Origin: Spirometra erinaceieuropaei
Lineage: Eukaryota; Platyhelminthes; Cestoda; Diphyllobothriidea; Diphyllobothriidae
Length of the DNA stretch: 64,000 nucleotides
NCBI GenBank assembly: GCA_902702965.1
Contig: CACRXP010000017.1
Location: 2,139,006-2,203,005, forward strand
Direction of reading: 5' to 3'
Position numbers and translations under genes: made by a program. The notes below the pieces were generated by a model, which did no database searches, had not been told where the DNA came from, and saw only the letters and a list, made by a program, of their open reading frames with translations. Shown piece after piece: positions 9,427 through 21,085 of this stretch; within the stretch, counting starts at the first letter, position 1; each line of letters starts with the position of its first letter.

Positions 9427-12383
9427 CTAAATCCCCGGAGGGCCCTTATTGTATTCAGGAAGCTGTGTGTTCGGGAATGAGACCGTTAACAGTGCCTTTA
9501 TGCTTTCCGGTGTAAGATGGTTGCGTAATTTCGACTTGTATACCAGTAACTTGGGCGATAATCTAATTTCAGGCGGAAGATTATTCCAAAGGAAGGCATA
9601 TTTGGAAGCAAAGAAGAGGGAGCGCTTAGATGTAGTACAAAGAGGCGGCGGAATCACCATGCAGGAGTTGCGCGTGGCATAAGACCGATCTCTCGGAGTG
9701 AGAGTGTCAATGTGCGGAAGACTGGAGCTAGAGTTGATGCGAAAAAGGAAGCAAAGGCCAGCTTCGAGTCTTCTAACCCACAAAAACTTCATGTCCGCCA
9801 GCTGACAACTCTGAGTATAAGAAATACTGGACGAAGCTTGAGAGAACAGTTTCCGGGTGAAAACCCTCTGAACATTTTCGATTTTATTACGGTCGCAGAC
9901 GTTCATTAAACCGAAGAAAAGGCAGCAATATTCGAGGACTGGAAGAACAAACATTTGATAAAGTCTTAGCTTCATTTCCGGAAGGAAAAAATTATGCGAT
10001 ATGAATCCACATATCTGCGCGGCTTTGGCAGAGATTCTATCTGCATGAGGTGATAAAGCAAGTTTATTTGTATAACTTAGACCTAGATCCTTTATGGTGA
10101 GGCATTCTGAGAGTGGGTTATTCTGAAACATTACTGGACCAGGAAGTTTGGTACGACCAAGAGACATGAAACTGCACTTGGATGATGAAAACTTCATCTG
10201 CCATGTCGAACCCCATCTGCTTAAGCGTAGTAAATTGGCATTCATTTGTTCGACACTAACATTTGCGGTGTCCTTAGAGTATGAGTAAACACACTTGAGG
10301 TCATCGGCATAAGTAAAAGTTTGCGAATTTGCGAGTTCAGTCGAAATATCATTGATGTACAGAAGGAAGAGTAGCGGACCCAGGACCGTGCCTTGAAGTA
10401 CGCCACTCGTGATCGAGTTATCATTGATGTACAGAAGGAAGAGTAGCGGACCCAGGACCGTGCCTTGAAGTACGCCACTCGTGATCGAGTGAGGTGTCGA
10501 GTAGCTATTACCGACCATGACTTTCTAATATCGGTTGGACAGATAGGACCTAATGAAGTCGAGTAGAGGCGGCCGGATGCCGAGGGCTTCCAATTTTACT
10601 AAAAGACGTCTATGGGGCACCTTGTCAAAGGCTTTGCTAAGATCAAAGTAAATAACTACCACTGACTGCCGCTCATTACGAAGAGAAGTGATTAGATTAA
10701 GAAAAGCCAAGTGACATGTTTCGCAGGATCGTTCAGGTAAAAGCCCATGCTGACTAGAGCTCAGAAGCCGATTAGCTAGACAGAAGTCAAGAATTTCATT
10801 GAAAATAATCCTTTCAAGAAGTTTTGCTAGAGAAGGCGTTTTGTGCACGCCCGATAGTTATTAACATCGGACCGAGATCCTGACTTGAAAATGGGAATGA
10901 TAATTGACGTTTTCCATGTTTCAGGAAGGAATCCTTTTGAAATATAAACCGAGAATAGATGACTGAGCAATATGGGAAAGTCGGACGTTTGTTTAATAAT
11001 CGAATTCGGAATCCCGTCCGTTCCTGAGCAGTGTGAGTATTTCAAACGGCTTATGTGTTTTTTAATGAGATCTGAGGAGACATCAATTGTACTAAGTGTC
11101 CTATCTGAAAGTGATCGAAAGAAAGGGACCGGATCGGACTCGGTAGCAAGCTGTTTTGCAAAGAAAGCACTAAACAACTCCGCCTTGTCAGTGCCATCGG
11201 TGAGGAAGACTTTGTTATCATTTAGCAGGGGTGGAAGTTCGTGACCACCCATAGAGGAGGACCGATGACGGAAGATGTTAGCGACGGATTTGCCAGGGTT
11301 CGAACCACTGAGAGCAGTTGATTCTCTTTGCCTGTCGCGTGCTTGGCGCATCCATGAAGCCATCTCAAAAATCTCTGTGATTCTAAGATGAACTGATAAG
11401 GAACTAATGGATAGGTCACGCAGTTGTCGCCTCACATTTTTTAGTCTGTTCTGAAGAAAATGAGGAACAAGAGAATCTGAAGAATTAGGCTTGAGATATG
11501 TACGCGGCACAAACTCTAGAATGTCCTTGGAAACATTGGACATGACATCACGAAGAATGGTTACATCGCTACAAGTGAGGAAGCCACACCAATCCAAGGA
11601 TCTCATATAGTTATTTATTACGTTGCTATCTACGCAGTCGTAGTTCATGAAAGTCTGAACGGCGCTTGTCTTTTTTGAAAAGGCAAGCGGTAGGCAACAA
11701 TGAATTAATACGTGGTCACTGTCAAAGAGGTTCTTTTTTAAAGCAACAGAAAGAGGAGCAATGTCATTGGTAAAGATTAGATCTAAAATGTGATTATCTC
11801 TTGTTGGAGAGCGCACCAGTTGGGCCCAATTAGAAAAATTGACAATATCTTGAAAGGGCTGGAATCTGGGTGGGCAGCTATTGGAAACCCAGTCTATTTC
11901 AGGTAGGTTAAAATACCCAGTGATTATTTTAACATCGAAAGCAGCTTCCGAAATTAATTTAAAGATTTCACAGAGTTGAGAATCATCACTGGCTAAAGAA
12001 TTTGGGAGATTGTAGATACAGCCAATGATTGGCTTTCTTTGCGACGAGAGAATAACAGATGCAAAGCAGAAGTTTCCCGTGAATGAGGAAACATCCAAGT
12101 AATAGGGAGAGTGCTTTAGGTAGGATTTAAGATAAAGAAGACAACCACCCCCACGCCTAGTCGTGCGGTCTTGGCGGTAAAAATCGAAGTCATCTATGAG
12201 AAGGGCAGAGTCAGGAATTAGAGAATGTGTCCAAGATTCTGTTACGCATATAATATCAGGCGTCATTTCCAGAGCAATGGCTCTGATTTGGGCCATCTTG
12301 TTTATAACAGACCTGGCATTCAATAATATAATATCTAATGTGTTTCGAACGGCAATGCTATTTTCGACGGTATTTAAAAAAAA
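9427..12383 (-). pseudogene. B3 ORF2: endonuclease-reverse transcriptase, three lesions
   Basis: The open frame begins inside the U-rich ORF1 end and has no ATG before the endonuclease. Endonuclease motifs: LNARSVINK, ICVTESW, RRGGGCLLYL, ITGYFNLPEIDW (Tyr replaces the Asp of GDFN), LDLIFTND and DSDHVLI. Reverse transcriptase: SHCSGTDGIPNS, motif A IYFDLSKAFDKVPH, motif B GVLQGTVLGPLLFLLYIND and motif C YADD intact. Lesions: a 1-nt deletion near 10853 (B4 keeps the base), a TAG at 10525-10527, and a 72-bp duplication over motif B. The C-terminal tail ends FPNTQLPEYNKGPPGI. Length is about 970 codons, normal for this LINE type. Confidence 0.85.
10348..10491 (-). repeat. In-frame 72-bp tandem duplication in the RT domain of B3
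   Basis: Two copies of a 72-bp unit (10348-10419 and 10420-10491) differ only in the last base. They encode motif B twice (ITSGVLQGTVLGPLLFLLYIN). Identity shows the event is recent. The reading frame is kept, but a doubled motif B should abolish polymerase activity. Confidence 0.9.
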
Positions 12384-12386
12384 TTT
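12374..12386 (-). promoter_or_regulatory. U-rich slippery site at the B3 ORF1 stop (candidate -1 frameshift)
   Basis: On the element strand ORF1 ends CCA AAT TTT TTT TAA. The heptamer A AAT TTT fits the X XXY YYZ rule in the ORF1 frame, two codons before the stop. A -1 slip leads exactly into the ORF2 frame, which is open there and lacks a start codon. B2 (about 14315) and B4 (about 19350) keep the T run and the -1 geometry but not the heptamer. Confidence 0.45.
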
Positions 12387-13459
12387 GGAGGCGGATATGT
12401 AAGCTGTGAATTAAAGACACTTGGAGAATAAGTACCAGTTAATTTAGAGTTATTGACGTATGGGGAGTCAGCAAGAGAAGGCTGAGTATGAGACCTAAAG
12501 GAGGTGGGGATATAGCTCTCAAACATTGGAATGCTAGGGGAGTTAGAACATGGATAGACTCGTTGGTAGTTAAATAATGGAGGAAGGGGAGGAGGAGGAG
12601 GGAGGCTAGAAGGAAAGTAGGGGCTAATGGGTGAGGGTAGGCCACTAAAAGAATGAAATGGTGGGAAACCAGGTCTAGATTGGAAGTCAAAGGAGATAGG
12701 TTGACGTACCTGAGAGCAATTGGCCTTAAGTGGTGGGAAGCCTGAACTAGGTTGGGGCATAAATGGCTTAGGGCAATTCATGTATGAATTATTTGCTGGA
12801 TATATAGTAGGGCTTTGATAAGTAACCGGTACGCAGGACAGAGAATTATTCGGGGATATAATTGGAGCTGCGGGATTTGTAGACGTGCTGGGTTGAACAG
12901 ACTTGTTAGATCTAAGAGAATGCGTCGTACCCCTAAATGGAACTGTAATACCTATCTTTTGGGTCGTCGTCTGATTCAATTTTCGAGTCTCACCGTTCTG
13001 ACGCCAAGCCACGGGTGACTTAACTGTAGACCTTACAGCACCCAGTTGGACAACAGAAGTTATCGGTCTAGCTGATGTAGACGGATTTTCATGTGTCTCA
13101 GCGGGACTATCCAGAGGATACGAAACGACAAATGGGGCTGCTGCTGCTGCTGCTGCTGCTGCTACAGCTAGTTTAGGGGTAGGCAAATGCGTCAAGTGGC
13201 TTGAGTGACATGGAGATGTAGGAGAAAGAGGAAGGAGGGAGTCAGGTGTCGCAGGAGTAGGAGAAGCTGAATCCTTACGTCCAGTTGTATTATGACCCAG
13301 TTGGGGAGCATTTGACTGAGAAACACTGAGTTTACGTGAGAATAGAGACCCCATTCTACGCTCCATAGGAGTAAAATCATGACAAGGGAAAAATTTTGCC
13401 TTCTCTAGGTACGCAGTGACACGCTCTCGATGGGTAAATATTGTGTCAATTTCGATTGA
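12374..13459 (-). CDS. B3 ORF1 protein, Pro/Ser-rich
   Basis: Open frame from the stop at 13460-13462 to TAA at 12374-12376. The first ATG is at 13366 (330 residues), but similarity to B4 (FPCHDFTP against FLCHDLIP) extends upstream of it, so the true start is probably earlier or non-AUG. The protein is rich in Pro, Ser and Asn and has a poly-Ala run coded by GCT/GCA repeats (about 13138-13165) and a Pro stretch (PPPPPLPPLFNY). I see no RRM, esterase or zinc-knuckle domain. By position it is the ORF1 or gag-like protein that would bind the element RNA; the exact role is not visible. The frame is intact, unlike ORF2. Confidence 0.65.
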   Translation of the reverse strand, partial: SIEIDTIFTHRERVTAYLEKAKFFPCHDFTPMERRMGSLFSRKLSVSQSNAPQLGHNTTGRKDSASPTPATPDSLLPLSPTSPCHSSHLTHLPTPKLAVAAAAAAAAAPFVVSYPLDSPAETHENPSTSARPITSVVQLGAVRSTVKSPVAWRQNGETRKLNQTTTQKIGITVPFRGTTHSLRSNKSVQPSTSTNPAAPIISPNNSLSCVPVTYQSPTIYPANNSYMNCPKPFMPQPSSGFPPLKANCSQVRQPISFDFQSRPGFPPFHSFSGLPSPISPYFPSSLPPPPPLPPLFNYQRVYPCSNSPSIPMFESYIPTSFRSHTQPSLADSPYVNNSKLTGTYSPSVFNSQLTYPPPNFF

Positions 13460-13526
13460 TTAAAATAATTTGAGTAGGATGGGTGGATTTGTACTACGGG
13501 AGGACAAGCGTTTGTCATCAGCTATT

Positions 13527-13787
13527 TTATAGTTGAAACCACAAAGAGCCAAACTTTAGCATAAAGTCATTGCAGTGGTCAAATGCAGACAGATTAAGCT
13601 GCCGACCAATTACAACGGGTGACGACTGACTAGTAATATTATCTGACTTAGATTTAAGTAAAGCTTCTGACTTACGTTTAGTTAGGCCATGTTTACTTAC
13701 AAGAGCCGAGAGCTTACGTCGACCAGTGACTTTTGGTCTCATCTTGTCTCGAGGCAATTTGTGATTAAGAGAACTTCTGGCAGACAA
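13527..13787 (-). CDS. Small ORF in the 5' region of B3
   Basis: 86 codons, Lys/Arg/Ser-rich in the first half (KLPRDKMRPKVTGRRKLSA, KRKSEALLKSKS). It could be a detached N-terminal part of ORF1 or an upstream ORF. The track start is a non-ATG codon candidate and I see no family. No equivalent could be aligned with confidence in B4. Confidence 0.3.
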   Translation of the reverse strand: MSARSSLNHKLPRDKMRPKVTGRRKLSALVSKHGLTKRKSEALLKSKSDNITSQSSPVVIGRQLNLSAFDHCNDFMLKFGSLWFQL

Positions 13788-14074
13788 GTTGACTGAATTT
13801 CAGCTAGGGGCTAACGATGTAAAAATAAATTACAACAGTTAGAGAGAAATCGGACGCACAAAATGAGAATTGCAAAGTGCGATTAGTGAACAGCGGGCAT
13901 AGACTAGCAGAACTCAAAAGGAGATGGCAGCAGGCAGTTCTTAGAGCAGAGGCCTGTATTTAAGGAAATCCAACCAAAAAACAGGTACTAAAATCGTTAG
14001 GTCTCACAGAAAATCCACTAAAAATAATATCCTCCACTTATCTTCAAATTTAATACCAGCGGCTTGACTTTGAC

Positions 14075-14081
14075 CTTGACA
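14075..14081. repeat. Target-site duplication of B3 (left copy at 8465-8471)
   Basis: CTTGACA, identical to 8465-8471. B2 endonuclease codons continue outward from here. Confidence 0.7.
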
Positions 14082-14383
14082 ATCACTCCCACACCTAGTT
14101 GTGCAGTCTTGACGGTAGAAATCGATGTCACCTATAAGAAGAGCAGAGTCAGGAATTGGAGAATGGATCCAAGATTCCGTTACACATATAATATCAGGCG
14201 TCGTTTCGAGAGCAATGGCTCTGAGTTGGGCCATCTGGTTTATAGTAGACCTGGCATTCAATAATATAGTATCTAATGTGTTTCTAACGGCAATGCTATT
14301 TTCGACGGTATTTAGAAAAAAACTGACGTTGGATATGTGGGCTCTGAATTAATGATGCTTGGAGAATAACTACCGTCATAATT
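14082..14383 (-). pseudogene. B2 (left piece): ORF1 end and endonuclease start
   Basis: The minus strand gives the endonuclease N-terminus (NARSTINQMAQLRAIALETT, ICVTESWIHS, FYRQDCTTRCGSDC), joined in the original copy to the sequence at 8464. Homology upstream reaches about 14383, slightly into ORF1. An 11-bp deletion between two TGTC words explains the join with the right piece. Similarity to B4 here is only about 88% by eye, against 98-99% for the right piece. Confidence 0.75.
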
Positions 14384-15180
14384 TCTAGTCGGAACCATAA
14401 TGGACACATACTTACGGCTGATATACACAAAGCTTTCTGCATGAGCAGATCCCAAAGAGTGTTTTTGGGAACCTCTCGCCTCGTATTAGTAGGCGATTGC
14501 CTAAAAATTTACTCATATTGACCTTTCTTAGTTGACTTAACTCCTTAATTACATCTTTCAGGTCTGTCAACGACTGAAAATACCGGCCGAGCAGAGACTA
14601 GCGGAATTTCAACTAAACAGCAGAATCGGACGCAATCATGCCACTCGCGCAAGTGTTTGAAAGCTGTGTCATATTGCATTACATATTCTTCCATCAACCA
14701 ATCGCTCTCCATCGCTCTGAAACTTTCCCGCAACAGCATCCTTTAATCGCCCGCTTTCTAATTGACGGGAGCGGTTGAATTGATATGCAGAAATGTCTCG
14801 CGTGAACCTGTTTCCCTTTCCTCTTTCCAGTCAAGACGTGCACAGAATCCGATTCTCCTTCCCCTGTGGCAGCTTCCAACTCCACCCTTTATGGACAACA
14901 GTGGAGAAGACGTTGTCTTTAAACTACTGGTGCCCTTCCTTCTGCGTGTGTGTGTGATTGAGTCAAGTTCTCGTAATAAACACTTTTCGTTCTATCACCT
15001 TTATCGTACTGTTAGATCATTCTATTTTGATGAATACCATGAAGAATGATAAGAAGAATATCACAAAAGGGAAAGACGCACAGGATCAGGATATAATGCC
15101 TCGGGCGCCCTACGAAGTTACAGCTGAGCAGCTGATTTCGGAACCAACCTCGAGGGCGGATACTGAAGTCTGTTAGTTGC
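14384..15180. other. Unassigned sequence between B2 and B4
   Basis: Contains a 64-codon minus ORF (14545-14739) and a short Lys-rich plus ORF starting MNTMKNDKKN (about 15030-15176). The latter could be the 5' end of B4 but is too short to place. A GT run (14946-14957) and AATAAA near 14974 are present. I see no domain. Confidence 0.3.
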
Positions 15181-15943
15181 CGGTCGTCAGGTTTTTTGAC
15201 GGTTGCATAGATTTGAGAACACCGTTCACCAATCGAGGGTGATTCAATTTTTGCCCTCCGAGATCGTGTTCTTGCGTATCTGTAAAACGCGAAATTTTCC
15301 TTTGTCATGATCTTATCCCCATTGAGCATATAATTGGGTCCCTTTTCGCGCATGAACCCTCATCTTCTCAGTCAAATGCTCACCACCTCGATCCTAATGC
15401 AAGTAACCGTGGTAATTCAGTTGATCTTACTCCTGCGAGGTCTGACTCCCCCTTCCCCCTTACTCCTACATCTCCCTCCCACTCAACCACTTAACGCCTT
15501 CTTCTGCGTGTATATTAGCAGCAGTCCCAGTTGTCGTCCCTAATCCTCCTGATAGTCCCCCCCCCCAGGACGCACAAAAATCCGTCTACATCTGCTGAGC
15601 CGATAGTTTCTCAAATTCAGCAGGGTCCTGCGAGTTGTCCATTTAAGTCACCTGTGGCATGGCATCATAAGTATGTGATCCCAAAACTGAATCTGACTCC
15701 GGCACAAAAGACAGGTAATACAATTCTGTTTAGGGGTATGCAGCCCTCTCTTACATTTACTAAGCCTTTACAGCCCAGCTCGTCTATAAACCCCGTAGTT
15801 GCATTTATATCCAAGATAATTCTTTGTCCAGCATAACTTCACCCTACTATCTATTCTGTAAATCGTCTTCATGTGAATCGCTCTAAGTCATTTGCCCCCT
15901 ATGTAGTTCCGGTTTCCCTTACACTCAAGGCCAATTGTTCTCA
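15181..15943 (+). pseudogene. B4 (piece 1): B-family ORF1 N-terminal half
   Basis: Matches B3 ORF1 at DNA level in order: FPCHD-type start (about 15290), GGGTCCCTTTTCGCG, the SQSNAP region, then a C-rich tract (15557-15566) and LNLTPAQKTGNTILFRGM. The frame is broken by several small indels. It ends at about 15943 inside the LKANCSH codons, where LINE D begins. ORF1 resumes at 18961. Confidence 0.7.
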
Positions 15944-18900
15944 CGTAGTTGTTCTCCCGATAACCGGAGGCTTCAATGCACCGATGGTCTACTGGAACAA
16001 TTCATTTGTAAATGGTTTGCGAAATTCCTTTGATTCGAGGCTCTTAAAACTAAAGGCTAATCTGTTTCTGATAAAAAATGTCGCTTTTCCAACCCGGACC
16101 AGAGAGGACCAAAGAGCAAATCGCCTGAACCTTGTCCTTACAAAAGACCCAGTCAGTCCTTTTGAAATTTGGTCCATAGCACCGCTCGGTTAGAATGACC
16201 ATGTCATGCTGTTTTTGGATTACCGTCTATGCAGCCAACAAGTGAACACGACTGAGCCTCGGCTGAATTTCTCGTGAGCAGATTTTGCGGCCATGAGGAG
16301 GGAATTAACGGCAGTGGACTGGAATGATGTTCTTTCCGTACATCCAGACGTTGGTTGGAACACTCACAAAGAAGTTGTAACCGACATCATGTATCGAAAC
16401 TGTCCGATAAAAAGAGTGTAAAAGACAAATCATTCTGTCTGGTTAACGAGAGGTATAAAGAAAGAGGTGAATCGGAAGAATAAACTTTGGAGAAGGTATG
16501 TAACAGCGCTGAAGACGAAACGAGGTAAAGTCGAACACCTACAGGTCGCGGAAGGAGTATGAAACGTGAGTTGTGGAATGGGCCGTTGATAAGCCAAAAG
16601 CACTCTTCAGTCACATCAACATCAGGTTAAAGAACAAAAAGACGACCTCAGTGTTGAAAAGAGAAAACGATGAGGATATCGTCGAAAATGACGATAAGGC
16701 AGAACATCTTAGTCAGTTTTCGAACCTGTTTTCACTGATGAAATGCACTTTGATGAGGATGGATTGCCTAATGGCACAATCGATGAAATAATAAAAACAT
16801 CCACTTCACGGAGGAAGATGTGAGGAAGGAAAGTCTAGCGCTGAAGACGTGTAAGTCTCCGGATTCAGAGCAAATTCCGGCAGAAGTTCTGAAGGCGTTG
16901 GATTGCGGACTCACCAGACCGCTTTTTCTTATTATTCAGTCGCCTTTTGACCGAAGCATTCTCCTCTCTGATTGGAATATGACGAGTATATACCCAATTC
17001 ATAAGGGTATATCTAAAACAAGTGCAAACGGTTATCGGCCGGTGAGCCTCACGTGCATTTGTTGCAAAGTTATGGAAAGAATAGTCAAAAAGCCATTATG
17101 ATGTTCCTTGAAGAAAAGAATTCATTTGATAGTTCCCAGCATGGCTTTCGATGAAATCAATCCTGCCTAACTAATATGCTCTATTAAACGGAACATTGGT
17201 CCCGCTCGTTAGGCGAAGGAACAAGGGTCAATATCGTTCACATCGATTTCAAGAAGGCCTTTGATAGTGTTCCACACCACCGGTAACTTTAAAAGGTCCG
17301 AGAGTTTGGGACAAAAGGAGCCTATTAAACTGGGTACAAGACTTTTTGACCGGCCGATCACAGTCCGTGTGCACTGGCAGTGCGAAGTCAACGCCAGTGC
17401 CATTCGTGAGTGGAGTTCCACAGAGCTCTGTACTCGAACCATTACTGTTTTTAATTTATGTCAACGACTGCGTGAATGGACTGGACTGCAATGGAGTCAT
17501 ATTTGGTGACGACATCAAGTTATGACGAGCAATCGAAGGGGAAAATGATGAGCGGGCCCTGCAAGAAGGGCTGGACCGCCTATGCGAATTGTTCGACAGG
17601 CGGCTGCTAAAGTTTAACCTTGAAAAGTGCGTCGCACTGCGACTCAAAACGAATTGTAGAGCCGATGGGGAGGATCACCATTACCTGCTTGGCGGAAGGT
17701 GCCTTTCATGTGACCGAACAACAAGAATCTTGGGATCAACATTTTGTCGATTCGTAAGCCCTCCTCCCAATGGGTTAGGGCGACCAAAAGGGCAACCGGT
17801 GTTCTCTTTGCCCAAATGGACTGGTAACCGACAGCTAGAAGACACCCAAATTTATTCAGCTCGAGCACAATTTCAATGTAAGGCCGATGTCAAAGTTCTT
17901 CAAGTTCCACGACGGGCGATAACTTCATGACTCCAGATCCAACAAAACTCCAAAATTCAATCTCTATATTGCATGTATTGTACTTTTTCTAACTTTGCTA
18001 TTATTTTGCCTTGGAATTCATGTTTTTAACTTTAAAGGAATTCTGAATTCGCGTTCTATTTATAAAGCAGACATCCAGAACCAATGAAGTCAAAGTGCAG
18101 TCGAATTAAATTAGTTGGTTTTAGGTTTTTTCCTGTGTTCACTTGACTAGCAGTGCCCAAAAGATGCTATACTAAACCTAGTATTGATAAACGAATCTTC
18201 ATGGATATGGAGAAAGTTATTTAGAGAAGTGTACTGGGCGTTCATTCGTTCGCATCTGAAATATGGAATACAACCATGGCGCCCCTGGCTGAAAAAAGAC
18301 TTAAAGTTGCTAAAGGAGTTCAGAGGAGAGCGACCAAAGTTGTGAAAGGCCTCGAGATTATACCATACAGCCGCAGGCTTGATGAGCTTAGCTTATTTCT
18401 TCTTGAGTACAAGCAGGTCCGAGGAGATCTCATACAGACGTATTGGATTTTGAGGAATCGAGACAGTGCCTTACACCTTGAAGATTTCTTCACCTTGGCC
18501 ACAACAAAAAACATGCCTGGGAACTCTCAAAAAATGAAAGGATCCCGATGCCGCCTAGACGCTCGCAGGTAGTCTTTTACACGGCGAGACGTCGGTGCCT
18601 GGAACGGGCTTCCGAAGGATGGGATAATGACGGGTTCTACGGAGACATTGACACCAAAGCTAGATGTATATGTGCTTGAAAATGCCGCTTCTCTGAAGAG
18701 AACAGATCTGTTATACCAGAACAACGCCTTGCATACACTTACCGCTAATGCGGATAATTTTCATTTCATTCCACCGTTATCACCTACAACTGAGTGTCCT
18801 CGAGTTTCGGTCCTGCATCTTTAAAGACGATATTTTGCAAGATGTGCATACTACTGACAACATGTGTGTACCGGGTTTATTTAAAGTTATATATTGCATT

Positions 18901-18960
18901 TACAGATTTCAGCAGGGTTCTCGAAGACACTGCCTATTACCCTTAAAATACACTGATCAA
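15944..18960 (+). pseudogene. LINE D: 5'-truncated endonuclease-reverse transcriptase inserted in B4
   Basis: It starts inside the endonuclease (ITGGFNAPMVYW, Gly for the Asp of GDFN), then FPTRTREDQRANRLNLV and a damaged SDH motif. Reverse transcriptase pieces: SPDSEQIPAEVLKAL, CCKVMERIVKK, motif A HIDFKKAFDSVPH, motif C FGDD, then a region of about 350 bp without homology (about 17870-18215), and the C-terminal tail RSHLKYGIQPWRPW and VQRRATKVVKG. Many stops and frameshifts make it clearly dead. The 3' end is near 18960, with the AAAATACACTGA word also seen at the end of LINE C relatives. Confidence 0.75.
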
Positions 18961-19699
18961 TAGACCTAAGTCGACCTAACTCCCTCGGCTTTCGACCTAA
19001 ACCTGGATTCCCACAATTTGATTTTTATGGCTGCCTCCCCTCACGCACTAGCCTCTGTCCTTCTTCGAGACTCACTCCTATCCCTCCTCCTACAACTCCT
19101 CCTCCTCCCCCTCCTCCTCCTTATCCTCGCCCTTCTCCTCCTTCAACTACTTCTCCATAAATCTAACACCGGGAAGCCTATCTCTGTTCCAAACATCTCA
19201 ACATTACAGTGTCCGAAGACTATACCCGCACATATTTTATGGTTTACGTCCAGTCATCTTTTGCCGATTACCTGTACATCAATAACTCTAGACCAAATGA
19301 TACTTATTCACAAGATAATATTAATTCACAGCTTACATATCTACATTCATTTTTTTATAAATACCGTCGACAATAGCCTTGCTGTTCGAAACACATTAGA
19401 TATTATATTGGTGAATGTCAGGTCCGTTATAAAGAAGACGGACCAAGTCAGAGCCATTGGCCTCGAAATGACGCCCGACAATATATGTATAACAGAATCT
19501 TGGATCCATTCTCTAATTCCTGACTACGCTCTTCTTATAGGTGACTTCTATTTCTACCGTCAAGACTACAAAACTTGGTGTGGGAATGATTGTCTTCTTT
19601 CTGTTAAAGCCTACCTAAAGCACTCTCCCTATCACCTGCATGCCCCCTCGCTCACAATAAACCTTTGCTTTGCATCTATTATTTTCTTGCCGCACGACT
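18961..19699 (+). pseudogene. B4 (piece 2): ORF1 C-terminus, U-rich junction, endonuclease start
   Basis: Continues B ORF1 as diverged Leu/Pro-rich coding sequence (TCC and CTC repeats at 19080-19150). It then holds the T run near 19350 and the endonuclease N-terminus (LDIILVNVRSV, ICITESWIHS, YLKHSPYHLHAPSL, FASIIFLP). It stops at about 19699, where LINE C begins; the next B residues are at 25834. Confidence 0.75.
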
Positions 19700-20176
19700 G
19701 AGCCCAACTGAACACGACGGAATCATTCTGCGCTCCAACTGGGACAATTTCGACTTGGTTACCATTCCACAGTTACAGTCTCTGACATTGATACTGGAAC
19801 CGTACGTACAGAATTACTTTGTGCATTTTTGGAATATTTTTTTCACGCATCGAAATTCGCCAGGAACCTGGATTAAGTGCAATTTGTTTATCAGCACGGT
19901 TCAGCTGACAACGCAACGGGCTACGCAACCGATTTACGGATATACAGCCTAGAAAACCAATCGCTCAAAATCCTTCGAGGTCTGCAGTTATTCAAGTCCC
20001 ACGAGATCTGGAAAGGGCAAAGTCGCTTCTGATTAAATTCAACAAAATTTATCGGATTTTAAGTATTTTTTCGCTTATTGAGTTTTGAATACTCACTTTA
20101 ATTCATCATATATAAGCCGACGTATTCGTTATAACATCGAAAGCGAAATTATACGTATTATATCACGTCGAAGTTT

Positions 20177-21085
20177 ATGGATTCTCAGCAAGCTAACTGT
20201 AGTAGTACGGCCAGCGCCGGCAACTCTTTGGAAGATAAGTCCGGTGAGTTGTCCTTCGTATCCAGAACCTGTGCTCGCTCTACCTTCGCCTCCAGCCAAC
20301 GACCAGCAAAGCGTGCAAAAAGCGTAAATACCGCAAAAGGTGTGATGTACGAAGACGAGCCTTGTGGTGGGTGAGCAGATATTCAAATCAAAGTATAACA
20401 ACTGGAAAAGGAGCTTGCTGATTTAAGGACGCTCGTGAAACACACCGTAGTCGGCCAGAACGTGTCCAGTGTTAGAACCCAAAAAACGAAGAGCAAAACG
20501 CAAAAAACGCGCAAAAATATCTCCTTGGGGGAATCTTCAAACACGAGTAGCAACTCAACAGCCAAAACCTCAGACGCCGGTAACAGCAGGACAATGAAAA
20601 TGAAGCCGCCGATAAAGGGAGACTCGATTCCCATGCACGATGTCTTAATCGATGTCGCAAAAAAGTTACATGTCGCGGAAGCCATCTCAACTAAGCCTCT
20701 TGCTGTAAGTGATGGTATTTCTGTTCTGCCTGGAGACGATATACCTGGGTCATCCAGTCTACTGTTGCCCTCTTGTTCTGGCAACCACCCCGAGCGCACT
20801 ACAGAGCACGTAGCTGAATGCGAAGACATAAACCCGTGGGTATAGGGGAGAGGGAAACGCCATGACAGGATTCGGAAGTCACAGCCAGCCCTGATGGGTT
20901 GCTCGGGACAGTCGGTAGACAGTAAAAGTGTGCGTCCAAGCGATGACTCCGTAAATCGTCCTCGTCCACATGCAGCGCATTCACCGGAAAGACAGAGTAA
21001 GGAGGACCATGCTCGCCAGCAGTGTCTGGTTATTCAGGGTTTGTCAGAATCGAATGCAGTCAGACCTGAAGGCCGTGTCTCAGAG
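20177..21085 (+). pseudogene. LINE C ORF1, N-terminal part
   Basis: Starts ATG GAT TCT CAG and stays in one frame, with in-frame stops near 20372, 20396 and 20843. A short coiled-coil-like stretch (QLEKELADLRTLV) is followed by a Lys/Ser/Thr-rich basic region (KTKSKTQKTRKN) and the start of the RRM-like block (LVIQGLSESN, RVSEDL), which aligns with LINE A ORF1. The C-terminal half follows after C' at about 22293. Confidence 0.6.

Larger units (their letters stand above)
8472..14074 (-). mobile_element. B3: near full-length B-family LINE (5.6 kb) with target-site duplication
   Basis: The segment is flanked by the direct repeat CTTGACA at 8465-8471 and 14075-14081 (TGTCAAG on the element strand). 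Both flanks are B-family sequence of one older copy (B2), so the insertion is clear. Order on the minus strand: 5' region with a small ORF, ORF1, ORF2 (endonuclease and reverse transcriptase), 3' UTR with tandem repeats, and a reiterated 3' end closed by a TTTA tail. It is the best preserved LINE in the window, but ORF2 has a 1-nt deletion, one nonsense codon and an in-frame duplication. Confidence 0.85.
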
